From Micromussa lordhowensis (lineage: Eukaryota > Cnidaria > Anthozoa > Scleractinia > Lobophylliidae): a DNA stretch of 64,000 nucleotides. The stretch is from positions 32,641,575 to 32,705,574 of the forward strand of contig OZ026602.1 of NCBI GenBank assembly GCA_964020085.1. Reading direction: 5' to 3'. The notes below the pieces were generated by a model. The model did no database searches. It was not told the origin of the DNA and saw only the letters and a program-made list of their open reading frames with translations. A program made the position numbers and the translations under genes. How positions within the stretch are numbered: the first letter of the stretch is position 1; the number at the start of each line of letters is the position of its first letter. Positions 11,677 to 23,700 of this stretch are shown in pieces.

Positions 11677-14107
11677 CTAATCCTTAACTTGTCTATCACT
11701 ACCAGATGAACTGCTAAGCAAACTACGCATTTGTCGAATTCGACGACGAAACTGACCCGAAGCTCTCCGAAAATTACGCGACACTTTGCGACCGACAGCT
11801 TTCATGGACACTCTCTTGCCCAGTCCCTTCACCGGGAAGTTACACCCTACACGAGAGGACTGTAGGGGAGGACTTAAGTCATCAGCGGAGTCGGAATCTA
11901 GCGACACTGATTGGAAAGTAGTTTGTTGGAGTTGGTAACAGATTCTGTCCTCAAGCTTCTCTAAGAAGTCCGATGTGTCCGCGCTGGTATCCGCTTCAAA
12001 CGCTTTCGCTAGCTTTAGTGCATTCATTCCTTCATTGTCTTTCTGATAAGGATTTCCTCCCCGATCAATCAGTAGCTTGAGGCTGTTGACACGATTCCAC
12101 ATGGCAGCTACATGAATCGGCGTTAAGCCATCTGCAGATGGGATATCAGGGTCACCACCATAGTCCAACAGGAGACGAGTGAAACGGAGGTTAAGAGGAG
12201 AGTCAAGTCCCACTGCAGTGTGAAGAGCACTGAGTCCATTCACCAAGACGTTAGGGTCTGCACCGCGCCTTAACAGAGTCACGGCACGTCTGAGGGAATA
12301 GTCACACAAACCACTAAATCACCAATACAGCATGACTGGACTCACTAGTATCTCTATCAGTTTTAATATGGTACCATTGCCTCAATAAACGCTTTGGAGA
12401 TCGTTTGGAGACTTTCTTTAAGAAAGAAGTGGATCAAATAAAGATTCTTCGACAAACCTGATATTTTCATTCTCTATCGCACTTTTCAGCTTCTGCGATA
12501 ACTTTCCCACACCATCAAGGCTGCTATCATCGCCACTAAACAAAACAGGAATTGTGATATAGAAATAAAGCATTAGAATGATGGGAATTTAAATCAGACT
12601 TTCTCAGTTAATTTTCAAATAGCTTTAATCGTACTAATTTACCATTTAGGGTTTGTGCATAATGTTTGTATAGGAAATAGCACGGTTTCTAGGGGTATTT
12701 GGGATAAATACCGCGAGTGATATTTCAAATTTCGCCAAAATATCACGAGCCGCCGCGGCGAGTGATATTTGGAGAGTTTTGAAATATCACGAGCCGGTAT
12801 TTATACCAAATACCCCGAAGAAACCGCGCTATTTTTTTGTTTATACTACAAGGCAAAGAAATTTCGCATCTTGTAACGCTGTTTAGTCACGCACGGGTGA
12901 TTGGTTTTACTATAGAGCGGTTTTCAATTGAGTGTCGAACGTAATCAGTCAATTACTTTGGTTTTGGTTTTGGTTTTACTATGGTTAGAGATTGGCTGAG
13001 TAGTCTAATTGGTAAGTAATTAGTTTGGTTTTGGTTTTACGAAAGTCAATTGAAAACTGCTCTAACATGTGATCAAACATGTGATCGCACAAAGGTCACA
13101 CATGTTCAAATGATTTTCGCTTCAACTGCGATACAACAGTACTTGAATACCTGTAAATATCTTTTGAAGTGTCCATTTTGAACAGCCTAATCGTCAATCG
13201 AAGTTTATCAATAGATTTTGTAACCGATTCTGCTTGTTTGGAACTTCATTTAACTCAAAATCAGGTAAGCAAAGGTTGTCGACGTATACACAAGCTACAT
13301 TTTTTTTACCAACGAAACCTTTCTGATAAAATTCTACCTGTACTTTTTGTGACGCTGTTTTGTGTTTGGAGATTGGTTCTTCTCATGGTCACAGATGGTG
13401 ACTTGTACAGCGGTGTCTTTTGGAAGAGAGCATCCGGGATATTCAGATGACACAGTTGTGCAGGATTGTGATGCTGAAGGTGAAACCGATGAGTGTATTG
13501 ACAGTAAAACTGATGAGGATTTCTTTGAAACTGAGTTCAATGAGTCTTGTGTGGCTGTACTTGTCCTGTCTTTTTGTACCGTCTCCAAAGCATCTTTTAA
13601 ACTACTTTGTTTATCGGTTAAATGCTTGGCTTTCTTTATCTGCAAAGCAGACGACAATGACGGTCAGAAAGCTGTCGTGTATAGATGTACATATGCTGCC
13701 AAAGACAGCTTTAGTTAGCTTGTTTACAAAAACAAATTTTCAAATGTATGTTTGCACGATTTTGAAACACAGGACTGAACAGGATGGCTTATACGTTTTA
13801 GTTAGTATGCAGAGCTTAACTGAAGTGAATCTAAGTAAGTACTATACCAGTGCTAGGATTACACATATAACGCAAGGTATACAGTACCTCTCTTTCCAGC
13901 GCCTTGAGATATTCACACTGTTTACAGGCACATGTGTTCACCTTTCCTTCCTCACAGGGTTTGCTTGTTTCTTCAGTAGCTACAAATTTGAGTTACGAAA
14001 ATTTGATAATTTCTCTCACGCATAATACTCCAAGGGCGGACCAGAAAAATAGCCACTCGTGACAGCATTGCCTCTAATACTCGTGCCGCGCAATTTTCCT
14101 TCTGCAT
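11677..14107 (-). CDS. Coiled-coil and ankyrin-repeat protein, about 398 residues, five exons
   Basis: Exons in transcription order: 14020-14107 (ATG start), 13888-13979, 13338-13639, 12458-12535, 11677-12313 (stop). Phases match at every junction (1, 0, 2, 2), which is the main support. The protein begins with a short hydrophobic N-terminus, then a Cys cluster (TCACKQCEY), a probable coiled coil (EYLKALEREIKKAKHL), a Ser/Thr-rich linker, and three ankyrin repeats around SLRRAVTLLRRGADPN, GLSALHTAVGLDS and GLTPIHVAAMWNR. It ends in a basic, Arg-rich tail and a Ser run (LLSSSSGSD). The ankyrin block resembles that of ANKLE1, but no LEM or GIY-YIG nuclease domain follows and the ankyrins are C-terminal, so I do not use that name. 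The first exon is the least certain, since its start could lie further upstream. Confidence 0.72.
12913..13064. mobile_element. MITE with TAGAGCGGTTTTCAATTGA ends, copy 1
   Basis: Left end TAGAGCGGTTTTCAATTGA is matched by TCAATTGAAAACTGCTCTA at the right end. The interior has repeated GGTTTTGGTTTT blocks. It sits in an intron of the ankyrin gene. A second copy lies at 45619-45754 just upstream of the carboxypeptidase gene. Confidence 0.75.
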
Positions 14108-14728
14108 GTTGACTGCGAAACAGCATTTCTTATCGCAGCCTGGTACACATTCATGACCTGTTCACTCGGAACGCCCTGTCACTGCATTAAAATTCCCAAA
14201 TTGTTCGGGAAACAGGAAGGCTCCCAACACTCTTAATCCTGCACCTCAGGCTGGTGATAACTTTTTGTGCAAGATTGCTCATGTCGTACTGAAGGCTTTA
14301 TACAGTTGCAACAATCCCACAAACCAGATTTTGGTTTCCTAGCGCTACACCTAGGGCAATAGCAATCCTTCCCCACGTAGGCCGAGTAAAGTAATTTGAC
14401 AGCCAGTATCAAGTATTAGTATTAGTATCCAGTAAATTGCAGTTCACAAATGTCACTTAAGATGGAGGTTTCTAAACATTATTATGTTGACCTTACGAGG
14501 CAGGCGCAAGATTATTGTTAAGTTTGCGAACTGTGCAACTTCATTTGTAATGTGGATAGTGAATTTGACTGCCAAATTGGACAGCATGTCATTCTATTAC
14601 ATATACTAACAACAGCTAACAATGACATGTGTGGTCATGGTGAGCAATACAAGTAGCTCTGGTCATATGCATGTAAGAGATAACATTGAACATGCACAAA
14701 TATAAACTATTATTTAACTTCCCAGAAT

Positions 14729-17700
14729 TTACGGCTTATTTCTCGCCTTTTGTTTTGCCAGGCCTCTTTTGCTTTGTCTTCCATCTTCTTCTATAGCAAA
14801 AAAGAAATTAGTTAAAACTCAAAAGTACCTGTGTATGACCTACATTTAACTTTTGTATCGGGAATGTGGCGTTCTGTAGCAATTCCTTCACGCAGCCACT
14901 AAAGCGATAAAAAAAACACCCTTGCTTTACGAAATATGCCTTCAAAGTGGAAACAGCTATATAAGTAATCTTTAGAACTGTTTCAGGAGTAACTCGTTGG
15001 TAATGCTAATCCATACCAACGGGCCACCAAAATATCTGGTCCTATTGAACTGGTGGTCATATAGAAGGACTTCCTATATAACTGACTGGTTGAACTTCCA
15101 TTCAGCCAAAAGAAAACGGAGCCGTTATAAAAGAGTTGATCCCGAGGAGTGGTTTTGAAAGAATTTTTATGCGATAAGAAGTTTAAGAGGCAAGTTGTAA
15201 AGGATATGCGATGTACTTCGGGTCTGAATAACCTATGAGTAACCACACGTAGATGGTCTACAAGCATGTATTGGATATTGTGCCAAAATCACACACGTTT
15301 TACAACTGAACTGATTGGACCATCATTGTATTTTAAAGTGTAATCCACTGCAACGCCATAATTACTATCAATCCCTTTCAACGAACTTCTCAACTGATAC
15401 ATTTAGAGTGCGGATTACTGGCTTGATCTTTATCCTATTGCTACTTCCTAACTCTCACCAAATTTTCAAATATCAATTTTTTAAAGCTCGTCTGTTAACC
15501 AGTTATCATTGCCCCGCATGGTTTTGGTCCAGAGGCCAAAACCCGAAGAGGCATTAATAGGAACCCCCGTGTATAAAGAATGTGAAATATTGGTGTAGTA
15601 TCGGTAGTGTGCGAATCGAGCCCGATTTGAAGAAACTAGGCGCGCACGGCGGTCCCGGTTAATTTTTCAGCAAGCTCGCAAGGTAACTCTGGGTAATTCT
15701 TGCAGCCACGAGGACGAGGAGAGGTATCGCGTACGCGCGCGATAAGTTATTCAGCAGTACTGGATAGAATTGTTCCGAACAGAACTTGATTTGTTAGACA
15801 CAAATCGGCAACACAGTCGACAGACTCGACCAAACAACACACATATAAAGTAAACAGATCAGGATCACACTGAAATCAAAACTCAAAACCCACTCAAAGA
15901 AACAACAACAAATTGTATCCGCCGAAGTAACTGAGTTTAGTTTCTTTTTGTTATCTCAAGGATCAGAAGTTAGTAAAGGATTTATAAGCGGTTTATTAGA
16001 TAAAGGATTATTAGATAATTCTCGCAGCCACGTGCACGAGTGTAGTCGCGTTGGTTCGCTCTGACACGAGCACGAAGAGTACAAATAACATTTTAAATCT
16101 ATCATTACTTACTTGAAATAACAGAGATTTTTGTTCATTTTGTGTAATTTGAAGGATTACAATGAGAGTAAAAGGTCAGATCAGCCTGTTATTTCAACGA
16201 TTCTGGGGAGACGTATTTTGTAATCAATGTTGTACAGTTCATTACATAATAAACGTGATATCCAAGGCGGGGGCAGATGTAGTGAGAGCTACTACTAGTT
16301 CATAATAATTACTGTGTTTACGGAAGGTTTTAAATTAAAGACCTGATGTGCGTTCTCCCTACAAGTTCAACGGTAATTCTGTAAGAAGAGTAGCTGGTCT
16401 TAATATCCGACAACTCGTTCACTTATATCAGGCTTACCGTTTGATCTGCTTTGGCGTTGGGTTGTTGCTTGGAGATTTGTTTCGACAAACTATTAAAAAA
16501 GACAAACCAGTCAACAACGCTGAGAGTGTACCTAGCAACAGTAACACCTTCGATAACTGTAAACCTATAATTTGCTTTTAAATCCAATCAAGGCAGCTGT
16601 CTATCTCTGTATTTTACAGCATTATAGTTCCCTGACTATTACCTCTATGAGCAGCAGGCTGTAGCATGGCAAGTTTTTGTGACAGTTCCTCTCCAATCTC
16701 TTTGAAAGTCTTCTAGGCGAAAAAGTTAAAAAAACAACGAACTTATATTATTATATTAAGGACAACTATTATCAGCGACCAAATATGATCTGATGAAAAT
16801 AATTAAAGTTCTAAGTCAAGAGTTATAGAGTTTTAAAGCAAGCGTTCTAATTATAGCTAGTACTAAATTATGTAGCTATAATGTTATCCACCCCACCTTT
16901 TTTTCTTCGGGTGAACGCTGTGGCAGTTTTGGTGTCGGCACATCTCCTTCATTTGCAGTGCTATCTGTTTCTTCTGATACGGGAACGTGTTTATCCTCTA
17001 AAGTCCTTGGAAAAACAATATTAATGATAAACATTCAAGCCATAAAGGAATGGGCAAAACTTGATGAAGATTCAATCTTCATTAAGTCGTGAGTGCGGGA
17101 CAAAGAAAAATGCGACGATTTTGGAAGACTTACTAAGTGGCTTCACGGAGTCCCAGATATCGGTCGGGTAATCTAGCCACTGAGTTAAGGTGATTCCCGG
17201 GTAAAAGAACCCGTCATAGATTTCCGATGAAACTTGGTATGGTGTCATTACAGTACAAGGAGATGTTAAAAACGTAATAAAAAGAGGGGGTCACCGTGCT
17301 TGTTTTCATGCCACGATGCTGACAAATATGGTTATTTTGGTGACTTTTGGTTATCTCAGTGTGCAACAAATAAGCTCGATTATTTTTCAATGCGACGTCT
17401 TATATCACACAGAATTCGACTGTCTTTGATTGCTTATTCATCTACGTCCCAGAAGAAATGGCTTCAAATACCCTGCATTATTAACTGATATTTTTATCCT
17501 TTAAAGGAAACATAATTTGGACTTGCTCTAATGGGCCCGTTACGTCTCTATCTGTAGCATTTATTTCATTTGCCAAAAAAGTAGTCATAGATTTCTGCCA
17601 AATTTTTCCTCAGTTATTGCGGATATTATTCTCATTGATTTAATAAAATAAAAAGTGGGGGTCACCGTGCTCGTTTAAGAGGAAATTAGCTTTTATCTCG

Positions 17701-20700
17701 CTATCGAGCTTAGTTTGAAGGAAATCTCTTATGTTTTGTACGCGCATGCGCTCATGTGCGCGCGCTGATGACGCAAAATTCGTGCGCAGTAGGAATGCGC
17801 AATGCAAAACTCGGGAATCACCTTAAGGTCACACAGCGGTCAAACGCAAAAATCCAACGCCACTTCCGGTTTTCGCCGCCTCGAACTTCGTAAGAGTTTG
17901 AAGAGAAAACCTGTAAGACTTCTGTAGGAAAAGGTTATAAAAATAGTACTGTGAGAGAAAATTACAAGCTGGGAGGACTTTAGGATGTCCATCACTAAAT
18001 TTCCTGGTCATATGCGAAGTTTAAAGCTTAACTTTTCAGCAACTGTCTTAACTTTGGGCTTGAAAGCGAAAATTTTCGAAAATTTAAGACTTTGTCAAGC
18101 GAAATTTTGGGGAGAACTGCGCACGCGCGCCACGTTTGACCGCTGTGTGCCTTAAGGTGTCTCCATAGGGTTTTAAGAGCGCGCGCACCGATGATGCGAG
18201 CTTTAGTGATGTGCGCACGCTAGCTGACGCAAGCTCATGCAAAGCAGCGAACAAGTCAACAATATAGCTCAAATTACAGCCCAGAAGAAGAAACAGAGAA
18301 ACCATTTAAAAGAAAACGTAAAGGAAACGATTTGGACGGAAAGGTCTTGTGTGTATTTTGATGACACCGCCATTGTCGAGTCGCTTATCGAAAAAACCGC
18401 GTGGTTCGAAAACTTGCGCATGCTCACATAGCGATCTTGGCGAGTTCCTATTCTGATGACGTAATTCCCATTGAGGTGAAAAAATAGAAAAATCCTTATC
18501 AGATTTCTCGAATTTCCTTCGGTGAAATTCCTTAAGATTTGGCAGAGAAGTTATTCCTTATTAGCTTTCCTTGCTTTCAATTTATCAGAAAAATTTGTAA
18601 GACAAGGTTCTCGCTTAGCCACAAAAACACAAATATGCTAAAAACGAAAAAACTACCTTGACAACCCCTACTTTTTTCGATTTTAAAAGTTTCTTCTTGC
18701 CAGACTCTACTCGGTTTGAGCATATCAGAAAATTTTACCGAAGGAAATTGAAGAAAATTGAAATCAAAGCCAAACAAACGTCAAAAAATGGCGATGTTTG
18801 AGTAGTTTTAATTTGATACTAAAAGCTCATATCAGACTGGTGACTGTTGAACAGCAAATTTTGGCCCTTGCTTGTTATGTTTCAGTAGCCTTGATTAGGA
18901 AAATAGCAAAAAGAACGAGAATATCAACTTTCGATTGAGGTCACTGGCGCGCGCTTCGTGATCTTGCAATAACCCTATTGAGCCACCTTAAGGAGAGGTT
19001 CTTTGGGGGCTAGCACGTTTAATACGTACCCATACGCGATACTTGCAACAGTCACTAAGTACCTATATGGTGTCATCATGTGTAAACTCGCTTCAGTATT
19101 CATATGGACAACCTGATGGGCACACCTAGAAACCTTTTTAGACACAGTTTCTTTACACTAGACCTCGTCACCAACAGTGATAACTCAAAAGGAAAATCAT
19201 TGAAAGACTCTAGACTAGTTTAACCGCTCACTAACAAATGCGCCCTTGGAACTAAACACGTAGAAGTAGGACCTCATGTGAATGCCATGGGACTGAGCCG
19301 ATGCAGTTTAAATCAAACCCAAACATGAATTTGAATCAAAGGTTTCACTTACTCTTGAGTATCACTGGTTGACGTGCTTAGTGGTGACACTGAAATACAA
19401 CAACACAAAAAGGAAAACGAATGAAGGTTTAATGAACTGATTATAACATGATTTACTGGTTAGTCTTTTCGGATAAGGACTATAAACCGTAGGCCCCGTC
19501 TCCTGCATCTTCAGTGTTACATGGTTAGCAGGGAACGTTAAAGAACCCACACACTTATAAAAAAGAGTAGGGCACGTAGTTCCCGGTGTTGTGGTCTAGC
19601 CTTGTCTCATGGGTTGGTGCTTTACAAAGGGTTAACCTCATTGAACTTTCCCCCTTGGACAAAATTGTCCAACAAAATTGCTATGACCAAACATCCTGAC
19701 ACTGAGTCCAAACGACTCCATTTGATTTTAATTGACGATTAAAGTTACAAATTATCTTGAAGAGCCTATCTAAACACCTTTAGTGCTAATGAAATTCCGC
19801 TAAACCAAGGTAAAAATACAGACGGAGAAAAAATACTTGTTGTTAAGTTTCTAAAATAAAGGCAAAAAAATTCAAACTTCTATTTAAATTGGTGCGTTGA
19901 TGTTATTCCTCTGTTTTCATTGTTGCTTATTTCTTGTTGTCTGGTTGGGACTTTCATGCATCCAAGAGAGTCCTCCATCATAATTCTTCCTGGTCCTGTT
20001 TTTACTTCTCTATTATAATTCACAAAGTGATAAATTAAATGCATTAAAAGCTTAAATGTATCACTGAATGTCTTGCTGTACAACAACGAACATCCTACCG
20101 GCTCGTCTACGATAGAACAAGATATACGCTTGTGCATTGCATATGTTGCTTGGCATTTCCTAGGAGAAAAACAAAAAGACAACAAGGTCCAGACCTACCC
20201 CAAATGGTACAATGTACGGCTTCACACACCAGTGTTTAATTTTGTAACGTAATTGAGGAATATCAGAAGCTTTTGGGAATATTTAAAAACAAACTTTGCG
20301 TTACCTACATAAGATTGGGAGTAGTTACCTTGGTAACCTGGCTGTCGTCATATCGGTACCAGACGCCATTGTTGTTGGTGTATGCAGTGTAATGGCCGCT
20401 GCTGTAACCTGAAGTTCAGGCAAGACGTTGATAACTTATTACTGATTAATTGGTTGATCCAACCTGCTATTTTCTCGCTCTAATTCTCTTAAAAATTACA
20501 GATAGATCTATGTCCTACGAAGTGTCTTCTACAGTTTTTCTACAGTCTTCCACCTTAGCAGCATCAAATATTCTACTGCCCATATTGAAACGTTTCATGG
20601 TCAGTCCGATTCAAATATTGCAAGGAGAATCGAGTGCTTTAGTTTAGGCAATAACTTAGAAAGACATAACAGCTACAAATTAGGCAAATTATTTCTTCTC

Positions 20701-23700
20701 TTGTCAAGATCTTTGCTCTGATTGGTTCCGTATTACACACTGTTTCCCAAGCACTTTGGAACAATCATGGATTTTGGTGGGGCTTAGTGAGTGGGTATGT
20801 TTAAAAGTGACCATGAGTCGTTTGTTCACTTACTTCCCTCGTGACAGACGCAGGCAATCAGATCATAAATAAACTCTCCTACTCCAAGCTCTAACTTGGT
20901 GAATTCAGCCATGTCGAGTTCTTCAACAGGAAATTCAACAGGTGCTGTGATCTTGACTCCACTTTGACTGTACCTAATGTGAGGCAATGTAATTTGTGAG
21001 TTCCATCATGACAAGCATTTACATGCAAATATCCCAATAAAGTCTGGTATCCCTCACCTCAATCTATGGCACTGGAATATCCCCTATCTCTCCAAGGTAT
21101 GAAGACATGATTGATCATCGCCATTATATAGTACTTATCTTTCTCCACAGTTCAACTGTATGATCTTTCATATCTTTACTTGTATCTCTTCAAGACTTAA
21201 GAGTATTACCTTTTACCGAATTGATTTCGACAGTTATTTCTATGCTACAGGGAAACAATTTGAAGTCTCTGTCTTGAATAATTTCAGTGTACTGTTGGCT
21301 TATGCACTACTCAAAAAATACTGAAAATAACTTGCCTTTTGAGATGAATAATAAGTGTGTCTGGAAGCCGACACATGGAAAAACATTTAGATGCATTTCT
21401 CTCCTCGCGGCACACCTGACAATACCACGTATCCGGTAACTCCTCGCTTTAGAAAACAAATGAGGAACAAAGACTTAATGTCGGTGTAGTGTACGGAGCC
21501 CAGTAAGTGCCATGATTTCCCTTACTTTTTCTGCCCTCATATCGACATTTTTGTCGACTTTGTTGCCGAGTTTTTGGTGGAGTTTTTTGCCGAGTTTTTG
21601 TCGACTTTTTTGACGACTTTTTTGTCGACTTTTTGCCGAGTTTCTGCCAACCTTTTGGGGACGTTTTAGTCAACATTTTTGTCGAGTTTTATGCAGCGTT
21701 CGTCGATTTAAGCAGGTTTCAGTTTCTTCAGAAGCAAGCCAAAATGGCTGTCTTTGTCATTCTTACTGTACTCGTTTTCAATACCTGGACTAGTGAAGGC
21801 GTTAGACTTCCAAACTATATCCTAACATTGCAAGTGAACCCTGGTGGACGTGGATCGAAAGCTATTTTAGTCTAGGGCTTGACTACACAGAGACACACAG
21901 AGATTCTCTTGTATCTCGCTTTATTTCATGTCATCACCTTAAGCCTTAGACAGCTCAAACGAATCTTGAAAACCAAAGGACTTGGAAGAAGAAGAAACCC
22001 TAGCGATTTAAGATGTATGTCAAGCGGTCGAAGAAAAACTGCGAGGAAGTGCAAGTAGCATTGGTTATAGACAAATGACTCAGCGACTTGTGAACGACTA
22101 CCGACTTGTAGTGGACAGAGAAACTGTACGGGAATTGCTAAAAATCCTCGATCCTGAAGGGGTGGAACAAAGGGGAAGGCGTAGTCTAAAGAGGAGGCAG
22201 TATAGGAACAAGGGACCTAATTACTTGTGGCACATAGTAATTAGGATAAATTAAAGCCCTTTGGCTTTTGCTTTCCACGGAGCCATCGACGGATTTAGTC
22301 GTAGAATTTTATGGCTTGATGTTGGTCCCACTAACAATGATCCTTCTGTTATTTGTCAGTACTTTGTTGACTGTGTGAGGCAACTTGGTGGAAGAACAAG
22401 GGTTATAAGGGCTGATCTCGGAACAGAGAATGGCGACGTTGCAGCAGTACAAAGATTCTTTAGGCGAAATCACTTCGGCACAAGATGATTGGGCAGGAAT
22501 GAACAGTTTTATGTATGGAAAATCGGTATCAAACCAACGAATTGAAGCTTGATGGAGCATTCTTAGCAGAGACTGTACCAAGTGGTGGATCGACTTTTTC
22601 AAGAATATGTTCATAAAACAAAATTTAAGACATTCTACCTCAGTATAGTCATCATCACAAAAGAGTTCAACGCTTCTCGTCATCGGGCAGCCAGATTGTG
22701 GAATGTCCATAAAATTCGTCCATCAACAAATGTGGAATCCCCTTCTGGTCGGCCTGATGTCTTATTTTTTCTTCCGGAAGTATCAGACACAAGAAATTAT
22801 ATTACTGATGTTGATTTGGACGAATTAGAGCTTGCAGAGGAAAGATGCTACAAACGAACTCCGCAGAGTAGTTGTTGTGAAGAATTCGTACAATTGGCCA
22901 GTATAATAATGGAAAAAAGGTTTTGCAGTTTCCTCGCACAACTGAAGAGGCAGCAACGTTGTACGTCACTCTGCTTGAGGAGATCGAGAAAATTTAAGTG
23001 ACCTGCATCAAGAGGGGACCATTATTTACTTTCTGTCGATACTTAACGTTTTTGTCATTTCAATACTTAGCTATTTAGCAATCAACAGGAATGAAGGTCC
23101 AATTCCGAGTTTTACGTGTGTTTCAATTTACATTTGTAAATAAAGCTGCCGTTTTTCAAAACCTATATAAATGTTGTATTACTCAGAGACAGCGAAACTG
23201 TTGAGTTTATGTCATGTTATGGTAATGATTATAAACCATGAAATCTGAATTAAATTTTACTTCATTAAAGATTCTCAGTGAAGTCTATTATCTTTCTTTG
23301 TAAATTTAATGGAAGACTTGGTTATCTTAACCGACAACTGACTACATGACCGAGTACGAAAGTATATATGGGTATTGACCAAGTGTGAGGTCAAGATGGC
23401 TGGATATTGGCTAAGTTCCTTTTTTACGTGTTCCTGGACCGAGACGGGGTCGAGATCCACAAGCTTGCCAAAAAAGAACGAGGCCAATATCCATCCATCT
23501 TGACCAAACAAGCTTGGTCAATAGAGGTTTTATTATATGGCTTTCGGAGAAATCAGTTGTCTTGCGGGACACGGCGATTATTCCCGAGGGAGCAGGGTGA
23601 CCTCTTCTTGCCCACTCGGGTAGCCAATCACAGCGCAGGATTTGATTCATCTTGCTCGCTCGCGGAGCTAGCCATATAATAATGAAAATTAAGGCAAGAA

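Noticed and set aside
13362..14025. Plus-strand open frames of 118 and 201 codons
   Set aside because: They are antisense shadows of the minus-strand coiled-coil/ankyrin exons, which have correct splice sites and phase.
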